Assembly (NCBI GenBank): GCA_964606895.1
Contig: CAZSHX010000022.1
Location: forward strand, 1-58,680
From: CAZSHX01 sp964606895
Lineage (GTDB): Bacteria > Bacteroidota > Ignavibacteria > Kapaibacteriales > UBA2268
Reading direction: 5' to 3'
DNA length: 58,680 nucleotides
Position 1 is the stretch's first letter, and every line of letters begins with the position of its first letter. This document shows positions 27,001-34,669 of this stretch, piece by piece. The translations under genes were made by a program, and so were the position numbers. The notes under the pieces are model-generated. The model was not told where the DNA came from and made no database searches. It saw only the letters and a list, made by a program, of their open reading frames with translations.

Positions 27001-27460
27001 CGTCAACCAGATGGGCATTAATAACTCCGGCAATACATGCAGAACTTGCAATTAATCCTTCATGGTATTTCTCAAGCAATTCGAGGTCAATTCTCGGTTT
27101 ATAGTAAAAACCTTCGGCATGAGCAAAAGTGGTAAGTTTCATAAGATTATGATACCCAACTTTGTTCTTGGCTATTAAAATCAGATGATAATAATTTTTT
27201 TTCTTAGTCTTGGTTTTTCCTGCACTTCGGTCAAATCTGCTACCATTGGCAACATAGGCTTCAAAGCCGATAATCGGTTTGATTCCTGCTTTTTTGGCTT
27301 TATTATAAAACTCAAGGGCTCCGAACATAACGCCATGGTCAGTTAGTGCAAGGGCACTATGACCGTCATCCAAAGCCGCTTTAACAAGCTGTTCGGGTGT
27401 GCATGCGGCATCGAGTAACGAAAAATGTGTATGATTGTGAAGATGTATGAATTCGGACAT
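24002..27460 (-). CDS. dnaE: DNA polymerase III alpha subunit
   Basis: 1152 residues, the usual length for DnaE1. This is the replicative polymerase catalytic subunit. An N-terminal PHP domain (FIHLHNHTHFSLLD, ALALTDHGVMFG) is followed by the palm with the catalytic Asp cluster PDIDIDFADDKR near residue 400 and GPGRGSAAGSLVAYAL just before it, then the fingers (RRAMGKKN), helix-hairpin-helix, and an OB domain near the C-terminus (VRVCGLITDIRTRLDKKNN). All PHP histidines seem present, so proofreading by the PHP domain is possible. purM lies upstream, 95 nt away. Confidence 0.97.
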   Translation of the reverse strand: MSEFIHLHNHTHFSLLDAACTPEQLVKAALDDGHSALALTDHGVMFGALEFYNKAKKAGIKPIIGFEAYVANGSRFDRSAGKTKTKKKNYYHLILIAKNKVGYHNLMKLTTFAHAEGFYYKPRIDLELLEKYHEGLIASSACIAGVINAHLVDGDYQKALDTAQYYKDLFGEDFYIELQDHNLAEDEIILRDAPKIAKELGIKLVATNDVHYIKKEHAIPHNVYLLIKDVSANSELVDVKKLRYKTPEMYFKSTEEMVKLFKDYPEAISSTIEIADKCELDFKQQYIMPNFDIPKSSPSENLAEYLVEKTYEGLHKRFQEITPVIKERTDFELNVINKMGYAGYFLIVQDFILAAKEMGVRVGPGRGSAAGSLVAYALEITNVDPLPYDLLFERFLNPDRVSMPDIDIDFADDKREMVIDYVRKKYGENSVAQIITFGTLSSRAVLKDVGRVLGIPHTEINSITSKIPSVLGKVTPLIEAFKLPELKHIKDGNNEQIKQLIEYSTILEGFYRNTSTHAAGVVITPGDVSDFVPLYSNPSQKTHGADFATQYTMKVLEEAGLLKMDFLGLRTLSIIENTLEMIKTNYGKDIDVDTLPLDDEQTYEIFANGSTLAIFQFESNGMKDYLRQLKPKSIEEITAMNALYRPGPMASIPDYIDRKFKRKQIEYLHPMMESSLNKTFGIIVYQEQVMQLARDLGGFTLGQADNLRRAMGKKNQQIMNQMRPLFIAGAEKNNISSKIADEVFELLFKFADYGFNKSHSLAYSVLAYQTAWLKAHYPAEFLASNMSAELNDLDKIVQLIEDAKRFDINVLPPDVNRSIAKFKAEENTIFFGMAAIKNVGTLAVESIIKAREEKPFKSFFDFVGRVDTRLINKRALEALICAGAFDSLNSGHRAALYAAIEPALNFARAVQGTSDEESLFGEETIAQTIQEPKLPDISEWTERERLDKEKEVLNFYISGHPLYHYQAYVESLATLNLGDKETNLVGAQVRVCGLITDIRTRLDKKNNTIAFVMLEDFTGRAELIFWSKSYEKFRNLLTPDTAIFCIGKAESDGENLKIVAENVLPIEEAGLKYAKGISIWVDLEKTDLKSMDKLRILANDMYARNDLIFNVFNKSEKYQAMYNAENLNISLTGDNIVKICEIFGRKNVRLIV

Positions 27461-27555
27461 TTATTTTCGAAATTTTGTTAAACAACTACAAAAGCAAATT
27501 AACAAAAAAACTCAAACTATTTTCCGAAAGTTATCAACAGAATATTTAATCGGGG

Positions 27556-28545
27556 TTATTTTACCTCTCCGATAATCTTTGGTTCATATTCCTTACAGCA
27601 TTCCATCACGGATTCGACATTAAGCTTGTCAACGATTAATATCATGCCGATTCCAAGGTTGAAAACTTTTCTCATTTCTTCGTCAGCAATTTGACCTTCT
27701 TTTTGAATGATTTGGAAGATTGGGGGAACTTCCCATGACGACCAGTCAACAGCAAGAGTTCTGCCTGAAGGTAATATTCTGTTTGTATTGCCGACAATTC
27801 CGCCGCCTGTTATATGAGAAATCCCTTTCAGCATTTTCACCTCAACAAGTGGATGAACAACCTTGAGATAGGATTTATGAACTTCGAGCAATGCTTCGCC
27901 GATAGTAGTATTCAATTCAGGAAAAATATGGTCGTATGAATATTTCGGGAATAAAACTGAACGGGCAAGTGAGTAGCCATTTGTGTGTAATCCTGTTGAT
28001 TTTAAACCAATTAGCACATCGCCTGAGCTAATATTTTTGCCGTCAGTTATGTATTCTTTGTCCACAACGCCAACAATGGTACCTGACATATCGTATTCGC
28101 CATCATTGTATAATGAAGGCATTTCGGCAGTTTCTCCGCCAATCAGCACGCAGTCGTTTTCACGGCATGCTTTTGCGAAACCTGAAACAATATCAACCGC
28201 AACATTTGTGTTCAGCTTGCCTGTTGCAAAATAATCAAGAAAGAAAAGAGGCTTAGCTCCGCAAGATAGAATATCGTTAACGCAATGGTTTACGAGGCAT
28301 TGACCGACAGTATTATGAATATCAGTCATAAATGCTATTTTTAGTTTTGTTCCGACTCCATCAGTACTTGCCACGAGAATTGGGTGCTTGTAATCTGAGA
28401 ATTTCGCATCATAGAATCCGCCAAATAAGCCTATATCGTTCAGTACGTTGTCATTATAAGTTGAACGGACAAGGGGTTTGATTCTTTTCACCATTTCGTC
28501 GCCGGCTTCAATATCAACACCGGAGGATTTGTAAGTTTTGCTCAT
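27556..28545 (-). CDS. purM: Phosphoribosylformylglycinamidine cyclo-ligase (AIR synthetase)
   Basis: 329 residues from ATG 28545 (MSKTYKSSGVDIEAGD); an in-frame TTG 13 codons upstream is less likely because PurM proteins start just before YKSAGVD. The enzyme closes FGAM to AIR with ATP in purine synthesis. Motifs seen: STDGVGTKLKIA, the GGETAEMPSLY loop, GLKSTGLHTNGYSLAR and SHITGGGIVGN. It lies alone among purine genes here, 95 nt upstream of dnaE and on the same strand. Confidence 0.96.
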   Translation of the reverse strand: MSKTYKSSGVDIEAGDEMVKRIKPLVRSTYNDNVLNDIGLFGGFYDAKFSDYKHPILVASTDGVGTKLKIAFMTDIHNTVGQCLVNHCVNDILSCGAKPLFFLDYFATGKLNTNVAVDIVSGFAKACRENDCVLIGGETAEMPSLYNDGEYDMSGTIVGVVDKEYITDGKNISSGDVLIGLKSTGLHTNGYSLARSVLFPKYSYDHIFPELNTTIGEALLEVHKSYLKVVHPLVEVKMLKGISHITGGGIVGNTNRILPSGRTLAVDWSSWEVPPIFQIIQKEGQIADEEMRKVFNLGIGMILIVDKLNVESVMECCKEYEPKIIGEVK

Positions 28546-28613
28546 ATTTTCTTTCAGTATATTTTCAAGTTTTAATTTTTTCAAGATTCAAGACGATTTA
28601 CACGAAATTATCA

Positions 28614-29519
28614 CTAAACAATTTTTTCAATTTTTATTTTATTCAAATCAATTTCACCCAATCCATGCTGATAAGCTTCCCATAAATGTCTTATTTCTTT
28701 AGGTGCAAGGCTCTTTCCCCCAAAATTATATCTTGAGGCAACGACCGAGTCAATTGCAACAATATCACGGGATGCAAAGAGCTTATTGTCGCTTGCGATA
28801 GGTCCGGGTCCTGTTGGACCGCCATTCAGAAGAATTTTTGTAGTATCAATCAGGTTCAAATGCGGTTTGATTGCAGTAGCTAAATCGGCAATTCCCTGAT
28901 GCAAGTCCATATTGGTATGGAAATCAATTCTATTCCAAATTGCACCCATCAGATTCTTGATTGCCAGACTTACATGAGTTGCGGAGTGATGCTTCGCATT
29001 TGCAAAATTTATAAAAAGGTCAACTTTGGAAATCAGTTTCAACATATCTGTTTTCTTTAATACTTTCCCTTTTACTTCAATCGGTTCAAAAAATCTTTCT
29101 TCATTTGCAAATATCAGTTTTACTTCAGGATATTTTTTGGGTAACTCATTGAGTTCAATTTTCTGGAATTCATTACCCTTGAGAGTGTGATCGGCAATTA
29201 ATATCTTTTTTATTCCAAAAGAAATCAGACAAGTACATAGTGCCTCAATTGAGTTCACATGGGTAATTGTACCGTTATTTGACAAATGCGGCATCGAAAT
29301 ATTTGGCTTGATTAAAACAGAAGAAAGCGTGATTTCATTCTTTATAAAGCTCTTAATACCGCCTAAAGATTCAAAAAGTTTTTTGAAATTATCCTGCGTG
29401 ATTCCTTCCAATTCCCAAACCGTTGATTTCGTATCAGGTTGGGAAATCGTTTTGCCGCTTAACATATTCATGGCAAGAAGGGAAGAACCGCCAAACTTTA
29501 TGAAATTTCTGCGGTTCAT
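28614..29519 (-). CDS. DUF362 family protein with Tat-like signal
   Basis: 301 residues. The N-terminus NRRNFIKFGGSSLLAMNML is a short twin-arginine signal. The body matches DUF362: VLIKPNISMP, SALCTCLI-like helix, ADHTLKG, INFANAKHHSATHVSLAIKNLMGAIW, and the C-terminal DIVAIDSVVASRYNFGG. Members often carry a ferredoxin domain; none is present here. Its start codon shares one base with the stop of the lipoprotein gene upstream, so the two are translated together. Function in this family is not established. Confidence 0.85.
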   Translation of the reverse strand: MNRRNFIKFGGSSLLAMNMLSGKTISQPDTKSTVWELEGITQDNFKKLFESLGGIKSFIKNEITLSSVLIKPNISMPHLSNNGTITHVNSIEALCTCLISFGIKKILIADHTLKGNEFQKIELNELPKKYPEVKLIFANEERFFEPIEVKGKVLKKTDMLKLISKVDLFINFANAKHHSATHVSLAIKNLMGAIWNRIDFHTNMDLHQGIADLATAIKPHLNLIDTTKILLNGGPTGPGPIASDNKLFASRDIVAIDSVVASRYNFGGKSLAPKEIRHLWEAYQHGLGEIDLNKIKIEKIV

Positions 29520-30070
29520 CAGATTTTTATTTTTGTATTTACATTTTTGGCAAACTGGGTTATAACATTCAGACTTTCCTCAGTATCAGCTGAAATCTGG
29601 ATATAAACAAAATACTTGCCTTTGGTAAAAGCCATCACCTGAGAAAGACCACCATTTCTTATGTATTTTGATTGATCTCCGATTTTATTTGATGTATTGA
29701 TGGCTCCGTTCAATCCATTATTTGAATCATTAAACACGCCTGTGGCATTATTAATCAACAATTGGTTATAAATTGTAACCTCAAGTTCAACTTGTACGTT
29801 ATTAACTTTGCCTGAATATTTTTGATAAGCCGCTTCAAGAAAGCCGTATTTCTGGTATAAATCAGCCATTCCGTCAATATAAGTGGTTAGTTCAGATATG
29901 TTATTGGCAATCCATCCGCTTCCGACGTAATTCCATCCCGTTATTTCATTGTCTTTGACAAGCAAATCCTGAATGGCTTGTTTATCCTGATTTGTGTTGT
30001 TAGATTCTTTGGAACAGGAAAACAAAATGGAAAGAGCCAGGAAAAAACAAGTAAACTTTATAGAATTCAT
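29519..30070 (-). CDS. Lipoprotein of the DUF6599-like type
   Basis: 183 residues from ATG 30070, supported by GGAGAT six bases upstream. The lipobox is LFSCSK (Cys near residue 19). The domain has GWNYVGSGWIANNISELTTYIDG and ends in a strand-helix FVYIQISADTEESLNVI, resembling small lipoproteins often found beside DUF362 proteins. It is the first gene of a two-gene unit and diverges from the radical SAM cluster at 30236. Function unknown. Confidence 0.7.
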   Translation of the reverse strand: MNSIKFTCFFLALSILFSCSKESNNTNQDKQAIQDLLVKDNEITGWNYVGSGWIANNISELTTYIDGMADLYQKYGFLEAAYQKYSGKVNNVQVELEVTIYNQLLINNATGVFNDSNNGLNGAINTSNKIGDQSKYIRNGGLSQVMAFTKGKYFVYIQISADTEESLNVITQFAKNVNTKIKI

Positions 30071-30130
30071 TCTTATCTCCATTATTAAAATTCAAAAATA
30101 ACGAAAAAGCAGGATTTCAGGAAAAAATAA

Positions 30131-30162
30131 TTTGCTTTATAGAATAATAAATGTTAGATTTG
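30131..30162 (+). promoter_or_regulatory. Bacteroidota-type promoter for the radical SAM cluster
   Basis: TTTG, 20 bases, TAGATTTG: a full consensus match. The first gene starts ~74 bases downstream. It suggests one transcript through both precursor-like genes and the radical SAM gene. Confidence 0.65.
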
Positions 30163-30235
30163 CAGTAGATTTATTATTGAACTATACTTGAAACTAAAAA
30201 AATAATTTATAAATTCATTAATTTTTGGTTAGGAT

Positions 30236-31027
30236 ATGGGACGCTTCTCAGGAGGATGGAGAGATTTAGAAAAGGAATACCCTTTTCAAATCACGAATGT
30301 GATAGCGTCAGCTATTATTCTCTTGGATACCGGCACAATCGTTGACAGTACAGACTATAATTCCCCCACAGGCGGTATATGGGGAGCCTCTCCTTTGGTT
30401 TTGCATGCCGCACCACGCGTTAGGCCAATAGACACTCTGTATGGAGAAAAGACCATGTATGCCGAGGCAATGAATATGCAGATTAAAACTGCAGATTTAA
30501 ATGCACCACCACCCTTGCAAAACTTAATTTATTTAGTCGGAAACGAGAAAGATGATTTTCGTTATTCAATGGAACTTGCCTTCACAACAGGCGGAAACAC
30601 TCTAACTACAATTGAAATTAGCATCCTTGAAAATTTAGCAACTACCGGAGACAAAAACGGTTGCATCGAGGTAATTAAATTTACCAACAATAATTGGATG
30701 GGCTTAATACCAATTATTCTAACAATTCATGATTATCAAGGAGAAATAAATTTAGGCATCCGAACTGAACTAACTTCAGGCTTACATCCATCTTCTATTC
30801 TGAATTTAAGGTGCAGAGTTATACCGGCAAATTTTTACGAAAATCTATTTGAAAGATTAGAAAATACAGGGATGAGCATAAATGATATTACCCAACCTTA
30901 TTTCGATATTGCATTGAACAAGTTATTAAAAACTGAAATTGAAAATAATGAAATAAAAGATACAATCTTTGATTTATCATCAGATTATTCAATATTTGAA
31001 GAAAATATTTTGATTAGAAAAAAATGA
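30236..31027 (+). CDS. Precursor-like protein 1 (paralogue without Cys tail)
   Basis: 263 residues, no signal peptide or membrane segment. It aligns over ~200 residues with the next protein: N-terminal GGW, NVIAS, DYNSPTG, QIKTADL, PPLQNLIYLVGNE, ISILENL, and a following beta-rich part (GLIPIILTIHDYQGEINLGIR). It lacks the C-terminal cysteine tail of its paralogue and ends in an acidic helix and IRKK; only two Cys are present. I know no named family for it. It could be a leader-bearing partner, scaffold or decayed precursor for the SPASM enzyme two genes downstream. ATG 30236 has only a poor ribosome site. Confidence 0.7.
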   Translation: MGRFSGGWRDLEKEYPFQITNVIASAIILLDTGTIVDSTDYNSPTGGIWGASPLVLHAAPRVRPIDTLYGEKTMYAEAMNMQIKTADLNAPPPLQNLIYLVGNEKDDFRYSMELAFTTGGNTLTTIEISILENLATTGDKNGCIEVIKFTNNNWMGLIPIILTIHDYQGEINLGIRTELTSGLHPSSILNLRCRVIPANFYENLFERLENTGMSINDITQPYFDIALNKLLKTEIENNEIKDTIFDLSSDYSIFEENILIRKK

Positions 31028-31065
31028 TTTAATAGTAATTTATTTTAATTTTTTTGGAGGCAGCC

Positions 31066-31902
31066 ATGTCAGCAAATTTCCCGGGCGGTTGGAACGACTT
31101 AGTAAATGCGAACCCAGCCAAGATTAGTAATGTAGTAGCTTACGCCGCTATTGGTGCGACGGCAGGAACAATTAAAAACAGCATAGATTTTAATTCCCCA
31201 ACAGGAACATGGGTAACATCGCCCATAACAATATCTTCTTTGCCAACTGTTGTAGCTGTAAACGCTGCAACGGAACCCGAAGAGGATTACGGAGCAAAAG
31301 CACGTAATATACAAACAAAAACTGCAAACTTAAGTGCTTCGCTTGCACCCCCGTTGAGAAATCTTATTTATCTCTACGGGAATGAAAACGGGGCTCTAAA
31401 ATATGAAATGGACATTCCGTTAAATTTAGGCGGAGACAATTTTAATTCAATTCAACTTAGCATCCTCGAGAACGCAGGTACATCAGGAAATATGCACAGT
31501 ACAATACAAGTCATTGACTTTGGTGTAGGTCCTTGGACGGGAGTAATCACCTTGAAATTAAGTATAAGCGGATACTACGGTCCAGTACATTTCGGGCTAC
31601 GAATTAACAAAGTTGCAACAAATGACACTTCGATTTACGATATTAGAGCAATAATATTACCTATCGTAAGTTTGAGCATTGCTACCGAGGAAAACACTTT
31701 AATGTCTCAAATTAATGGAGGCAATGTTAATTCACAAAATCCAATCCAACAGTTAATGAATCAAGACACTACTACAACCCTTGATGAAATTTGCAAGGGT
31801 GGTAGATTTTTGAAACCGACAGGCGGATGTGGGAAACTCCTTACACCACCTTGTGGGTGGAGAATTAATCCTTGGAATCCGGGATGCGACCACAATGTAT
31901 AA
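31066..31902 (+). CDS. Large precursor-like protein with C-terminal four-Cys tail
   Basis: 278 residues from ATG 31066, chosen because GGAGG stands five bases upstream and because it then aligns with the start of the paralogue (MSANFPGGW / MGRFSGGW); a TTG at 31054 overlaps that ribosome site. About 240 residues of beta-rich sequence hold no cysteine. The tail, residues 243-278, has all four (Cys243, 255, 263, 274), many Gly/Pro, two Trp, and ends CDHNV. This contrast is what a RiPP leader/core arrangement looks like, though RiPP leaders are usually far shorter. It stands directly before a SPASM radical SAM gene (97 nt) and 38 nt after its paralogue. Confidence 0.72.
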   Translation: MSANFPGGWNDLVNANPAKISNVVAYAAIGATAGTIKNSIDFNSPTGTWVTSPITISSLPTVVAVNAATEPEEDYGAKARNIQTKTANLSASLAPPLRNLIYLYGNENGALKYEMDIPLNLGGDNFNSIQLSILENAGTSGNMHSTIQVIDFGVGPWTGVITLKLSISGYYGPVHFGLRINKVATNDTSIYDIRAIILPIVSLSIATEENTLMSQINGGNVNSQNPIQQLMNQDTTTTLDEICKGGRFLKPTGGCGKLLTPPCGWRINPWNPGCDHNV

Positions 31903-31998
31903 TGTTGAATTTATTAATATACAAATATAGTTGAAAGGCCAATGTCCAATTATGGCATGTTTAAATAGATTATTTAAAATAAATAATTGATTGAATCT

Positions 31999-33429
31999 AT
32001 GAAGTATACTATAGACAAAAATAAATTAGAAAATATATTTTTTAAAAAGGGAGATATAAAATTATTTCCCTATAATGGATATTATTTTGTATGGATTTCT
32101 AATTGCCTTCAGCTATTTAAAATACGAGATGATAGACTTTGTGATTTTTTTAAAATGAATGAGGCAAAGGAACAATTGTCTAAAAGTCATTATTCGATCA
32201 AAGAACTAAAAAAATTTCGGGAGACAATTAATAATATCATTGAAAATGGCATCCAGAAAACTACCTCAACGACTAATAAAAACCTTAATTCCATAACATT
32301 AAATTTAGCTGGAAATAACTGCAATCTAAATTGTAGATATTGCTTTTCTTATACTGATAAAAAATATATGTCAAAATCAATTGAACCCGAAGTCATTAAG
32401 AAAGCGATAGGTTTTCTCATTCAAGCAAATCCATCACCGCCAAATGATACTTATATTATAAGATATTTTGGCGGTGAACCTTTTTTAAACATTAAAATGA
32501 TGAATTTTACAAACAAATATTGTAATATGGTTGGAAATACGATCAATAAGAAATTTGAATTTTTAGCAACAACAAATGGAACTATTTTAACAAAATCATT
32601 AATGAATATGTTGAAAAATAGAAAACTTGAAATTATGATAAGTATGGACGGACCCAAAAATATTCATAATAAAAATCGACCTTTTATTAATGGAAAAGGA
32701 AGCTATAACAAAATCATTGAGAACCTAAAGAAATTAGACGAAAACTGTATAGATTATTCATTACGTGCTACAATAGCACCTGACTGTAAAAATTTAGTAG
32801 AGATAATTCAATTTTTTGAAAATTTAGGAAAATTATATTATTTTGATTTCGAAGTTTCCAGCAAGTTCAAAGTCGATCATCAAGTTTTATACAATGATGA
32901 AATTATTGAATCATTAGATAAACAATATAAAGATATATGTGATTTCTTTTTTACAAAAATAAAAAATAATGAAATAATTTATTGTGAAAATATTTATTTA
33001 AGTTTTTCAAAACTGTATTTTCAGCAAGCAGATTTAATATTTTGTACTAGTGGCTTCACAGGTGTTACTATTAATGCAGACGGGACAGTATATTCATGCC
33101 AAACAGTATCAAATAACATAGAAAATAATATAGGTAATATTTCTGATGGAATTGATAAAGTTAAATTAAATAAACTTATTTCACCTCCTGTTGAAGACAT
33201 AGAGAAGTGTAATTTTTGTTGGTGCAAATATTTGTGCAGTGGGAATTGTTTTGCAGATAAAATTGTAGAAGGAATTTCAATATACGATTGTTTGGAAGAT
33301 AGATGTAAATTAACAAAAATGAAATGGGAAAATTATATCAATTTATATATTCAAGTATCTGATATTAAACCATCGTTTTTTAATTCATTGAATTCACTTA
33401 GCTACGATAATTTTTTTAACCATATTTAA
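31999..33429 (+). CDS. SPASM-domain radical SAM peptide/protein maturase
   Basis: 476 residues from ATG 31999; a TTG four codons upstream is possible. An N-terminal ~95-residue region may be a leader-binding (RRE-like) domain, but this is weak. The radical SAM motif CNLNCRYC gives Cys108, 112 and 115 for the 4Fe-4S cluster that cleaves SAM. FGGEP (158-162), TTNGT and SMDGPKNIHNKNRP follow the pattern of enzymes that form thioether bonds in SCIFF-type peptides. The C-terminal SPASM region has Cys349, 367, 404, 407, 409, 413, 417, 431 and 436, enough for two auxiliary clusters. The likely substrate is the four-Cys protein encoded just upstream. Codon use is markedly AT-rich compared with neighbours. 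Confidence 0.88.
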   Translation: MKYTIDKNKLENIFFKKGDIKLFPYNGYYFVWISNCLQLFKIRDDRLCDFFKMNEAKEQLSKSHYSIKELKKFRETINNIIENGIQKTTSTTNKNLNSITLNLAGNNCNLNCRYCFSYTDKKYMSKSIEPEVIKKAIGFLIQANPSPPNDTYIIRYFGGEPFLNIKMMNFTNKYCNMVGNTINKKFEFLATTNGTILTKSLMNMLKNRKLEIMISMDGPKNIHNKNRPFINGKGSYNKIIENLKKLDENCIDYSLRATIAPDCKNLVEIIQFFENLGKLYYFDFEVSSKFKVDHQVLYNDEIIESLDKQYKDICDFFFTKIKNNEIIYCENIYLSFSKLYFQQADLIFCTSGFTGVTINADGTVYSCQTVSNNIENNIGNISDGIDKVKLNKLISPPVEDIEKCNFCWCKYLCSGNCFADKIVEGISIYDCLEDRCKLTKMKWENYINLYIQVSDIKPSFFNSLNSLSYDNFFNHI

Positions 33430-33440
33430 ATAGTTAAGAT

Positions 33441-34637
33441 ATGAACAAATTTCTGTTTTCAATTACATTCTGTCTGCTTTTTTTCTTTCAGTCGTCCTAC
33501 TCGCAGTGGATGGTATGTAATACAAATTATTATGATATTAATGTCTTTTCTCTTGCTATTTCAGGAAATAATATTTTCGCAAGTACCATAAATAGAGGGA
33601 TATTTCTTTCAACTAATAACGGCGATAGCTGGTCGGAAATGAATAAGGGTTTGCCGGATGGTGATATACGGTCTCTTGCATTTTCTGGAAACAACATTTT
33701 TGCCGGAACAGGTAAAAATGGAATATTCTTTTCTTCTGATTCTGGGAAAAATTGGATCCAGAAAAATAACGGGTTAACTGGCTTAAGGGTAACAAGGGTT
33801 GAAATAAATGGTAGTAATATCTTTGCGGCAACAAAAGACTCTGGAATTTTTCTTTCTACGAATAATGGAGACAATTGGTATAGAAAGAATACAGGACTAA
33901 CGAATTTGCGTGTCTTCGCGTTAGCTATAAAAGGAAATAATGTCTATGCAGGCACTTACGGTGGAGGTTTATTTTTCTCATCAAATTTGGGTGACAACTG
34001 GGTCCAAAAAAAATTCGGGTTAACAGATTCAGCTGTTTTTTCATTAATTATAAAAGGAAATAGTATTTTCGCAGGAGCGGCTAATTCTGATTATAGCGGC
34101 GGTATATTTGTTTCGACAGATAATGGTGACAGTTGGGTTGAAAAATCCAATGGATTGCCTGATATAGAATTCCAATCGTTTGCGATATATGGAGACAACC
34201 TTTTTGCGGGTTCTTATGGTGCTGGCATTTTTGTTTCTTCGGACAATGGAAGTACATGGACTGGAAAGAATATTTCTTTAAACGATGCCATGGAATTAAA
34301 TATATTAACAATTGCTTCAAATGAAAATTATGTTTTTATTGGAACATGGGGTAAAATCTTCAAGGCTAAAATAAGTGATTTAGTAACCAGTATTTCCGAT
34401 GATAATTCAAATAATAATAATAGGTTGAAAATATCTGAAACATCAGATTTCATTTTCTTTGATTTTAAAGAACGAAATGGAAGTTCGGTTAAGATTTTTG
34501 ATATTCTTGGTAATGAAATTTTACATCAGAGTAATATTGCAGAAATAAACAAGAATGATTATAGGCCTGGTATATATTATTGTTTAATAATTTCTGAAAA
34601 ATCCGTTAAATCATTTAAGTTTAATGTAATTCGTTGA
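33441..34637 (+). CDS. Repetitive beta-propeller protein with T9SS sorting domain
   Basis: 398 residues. A signal peptide (NKFLFSITFCLLFFFQSSYSQ) is followed by six ~40-residue repeats, each with an IFAGT strand and a GIFxSxxxGxxW turn, forming a sortilin/BNR-like propeller. A C-terminal T9SS type A sorting domain (VKIFDILGNEIL ... YRPGIYYCLIISE ... FKFNVIR) marks it for surface export. It begins 11 nt after the radical SAM gene and is probably on the same transcript. Whether it works with the radical SAM system or is only a neighbour cannot be told. Confidence 0.85.
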   Translation: MNKFLFSITFCLLFFFQSSYSQWMVCNTNYYDINVFSLAISGNNIFASTINRGIFLSTNNGDSWSEMNKGLPDGDIRSLAFSGNNIFAGTGKNGIFFSSDSGKNWIQKNNGLTGLRVTRVEINGSNIFAATKDSGIFLSTNNGDNWYRKNTGLTNLRVFALAIKGNNVYAGTYGGGLFFSSNLGDNWVQKKFGLTDSAVFSLIIKGNSIFAGAANSDYSGGIFVSTDNGDSWVEKSNGLPDIEFQSFAIYGDNLFAGSYGAGIFVSSDNGSTWTGKNISLNDAMELNILTIASNENYVFIGTWGKIFKAKISDLVTSISDDNSNNNNRLKISETSDFIFFDFKERNGSSVKIFDILGNEILHQSNIAEINKNDYRPGIYYCLIISEKSVKSFKFNVIR

Positions 34638-34669
34638 ATCAGTTCCATCAATTTATTTAGGAATTAATT

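Noticed and set aside
31054..31066. TTG start four codons before the tail-bearing precursor-like protein
   Set aside because: The TTG is next to the GGAGG that serves the ATG at 31066, and the shorter protein aligns with its paralogue.
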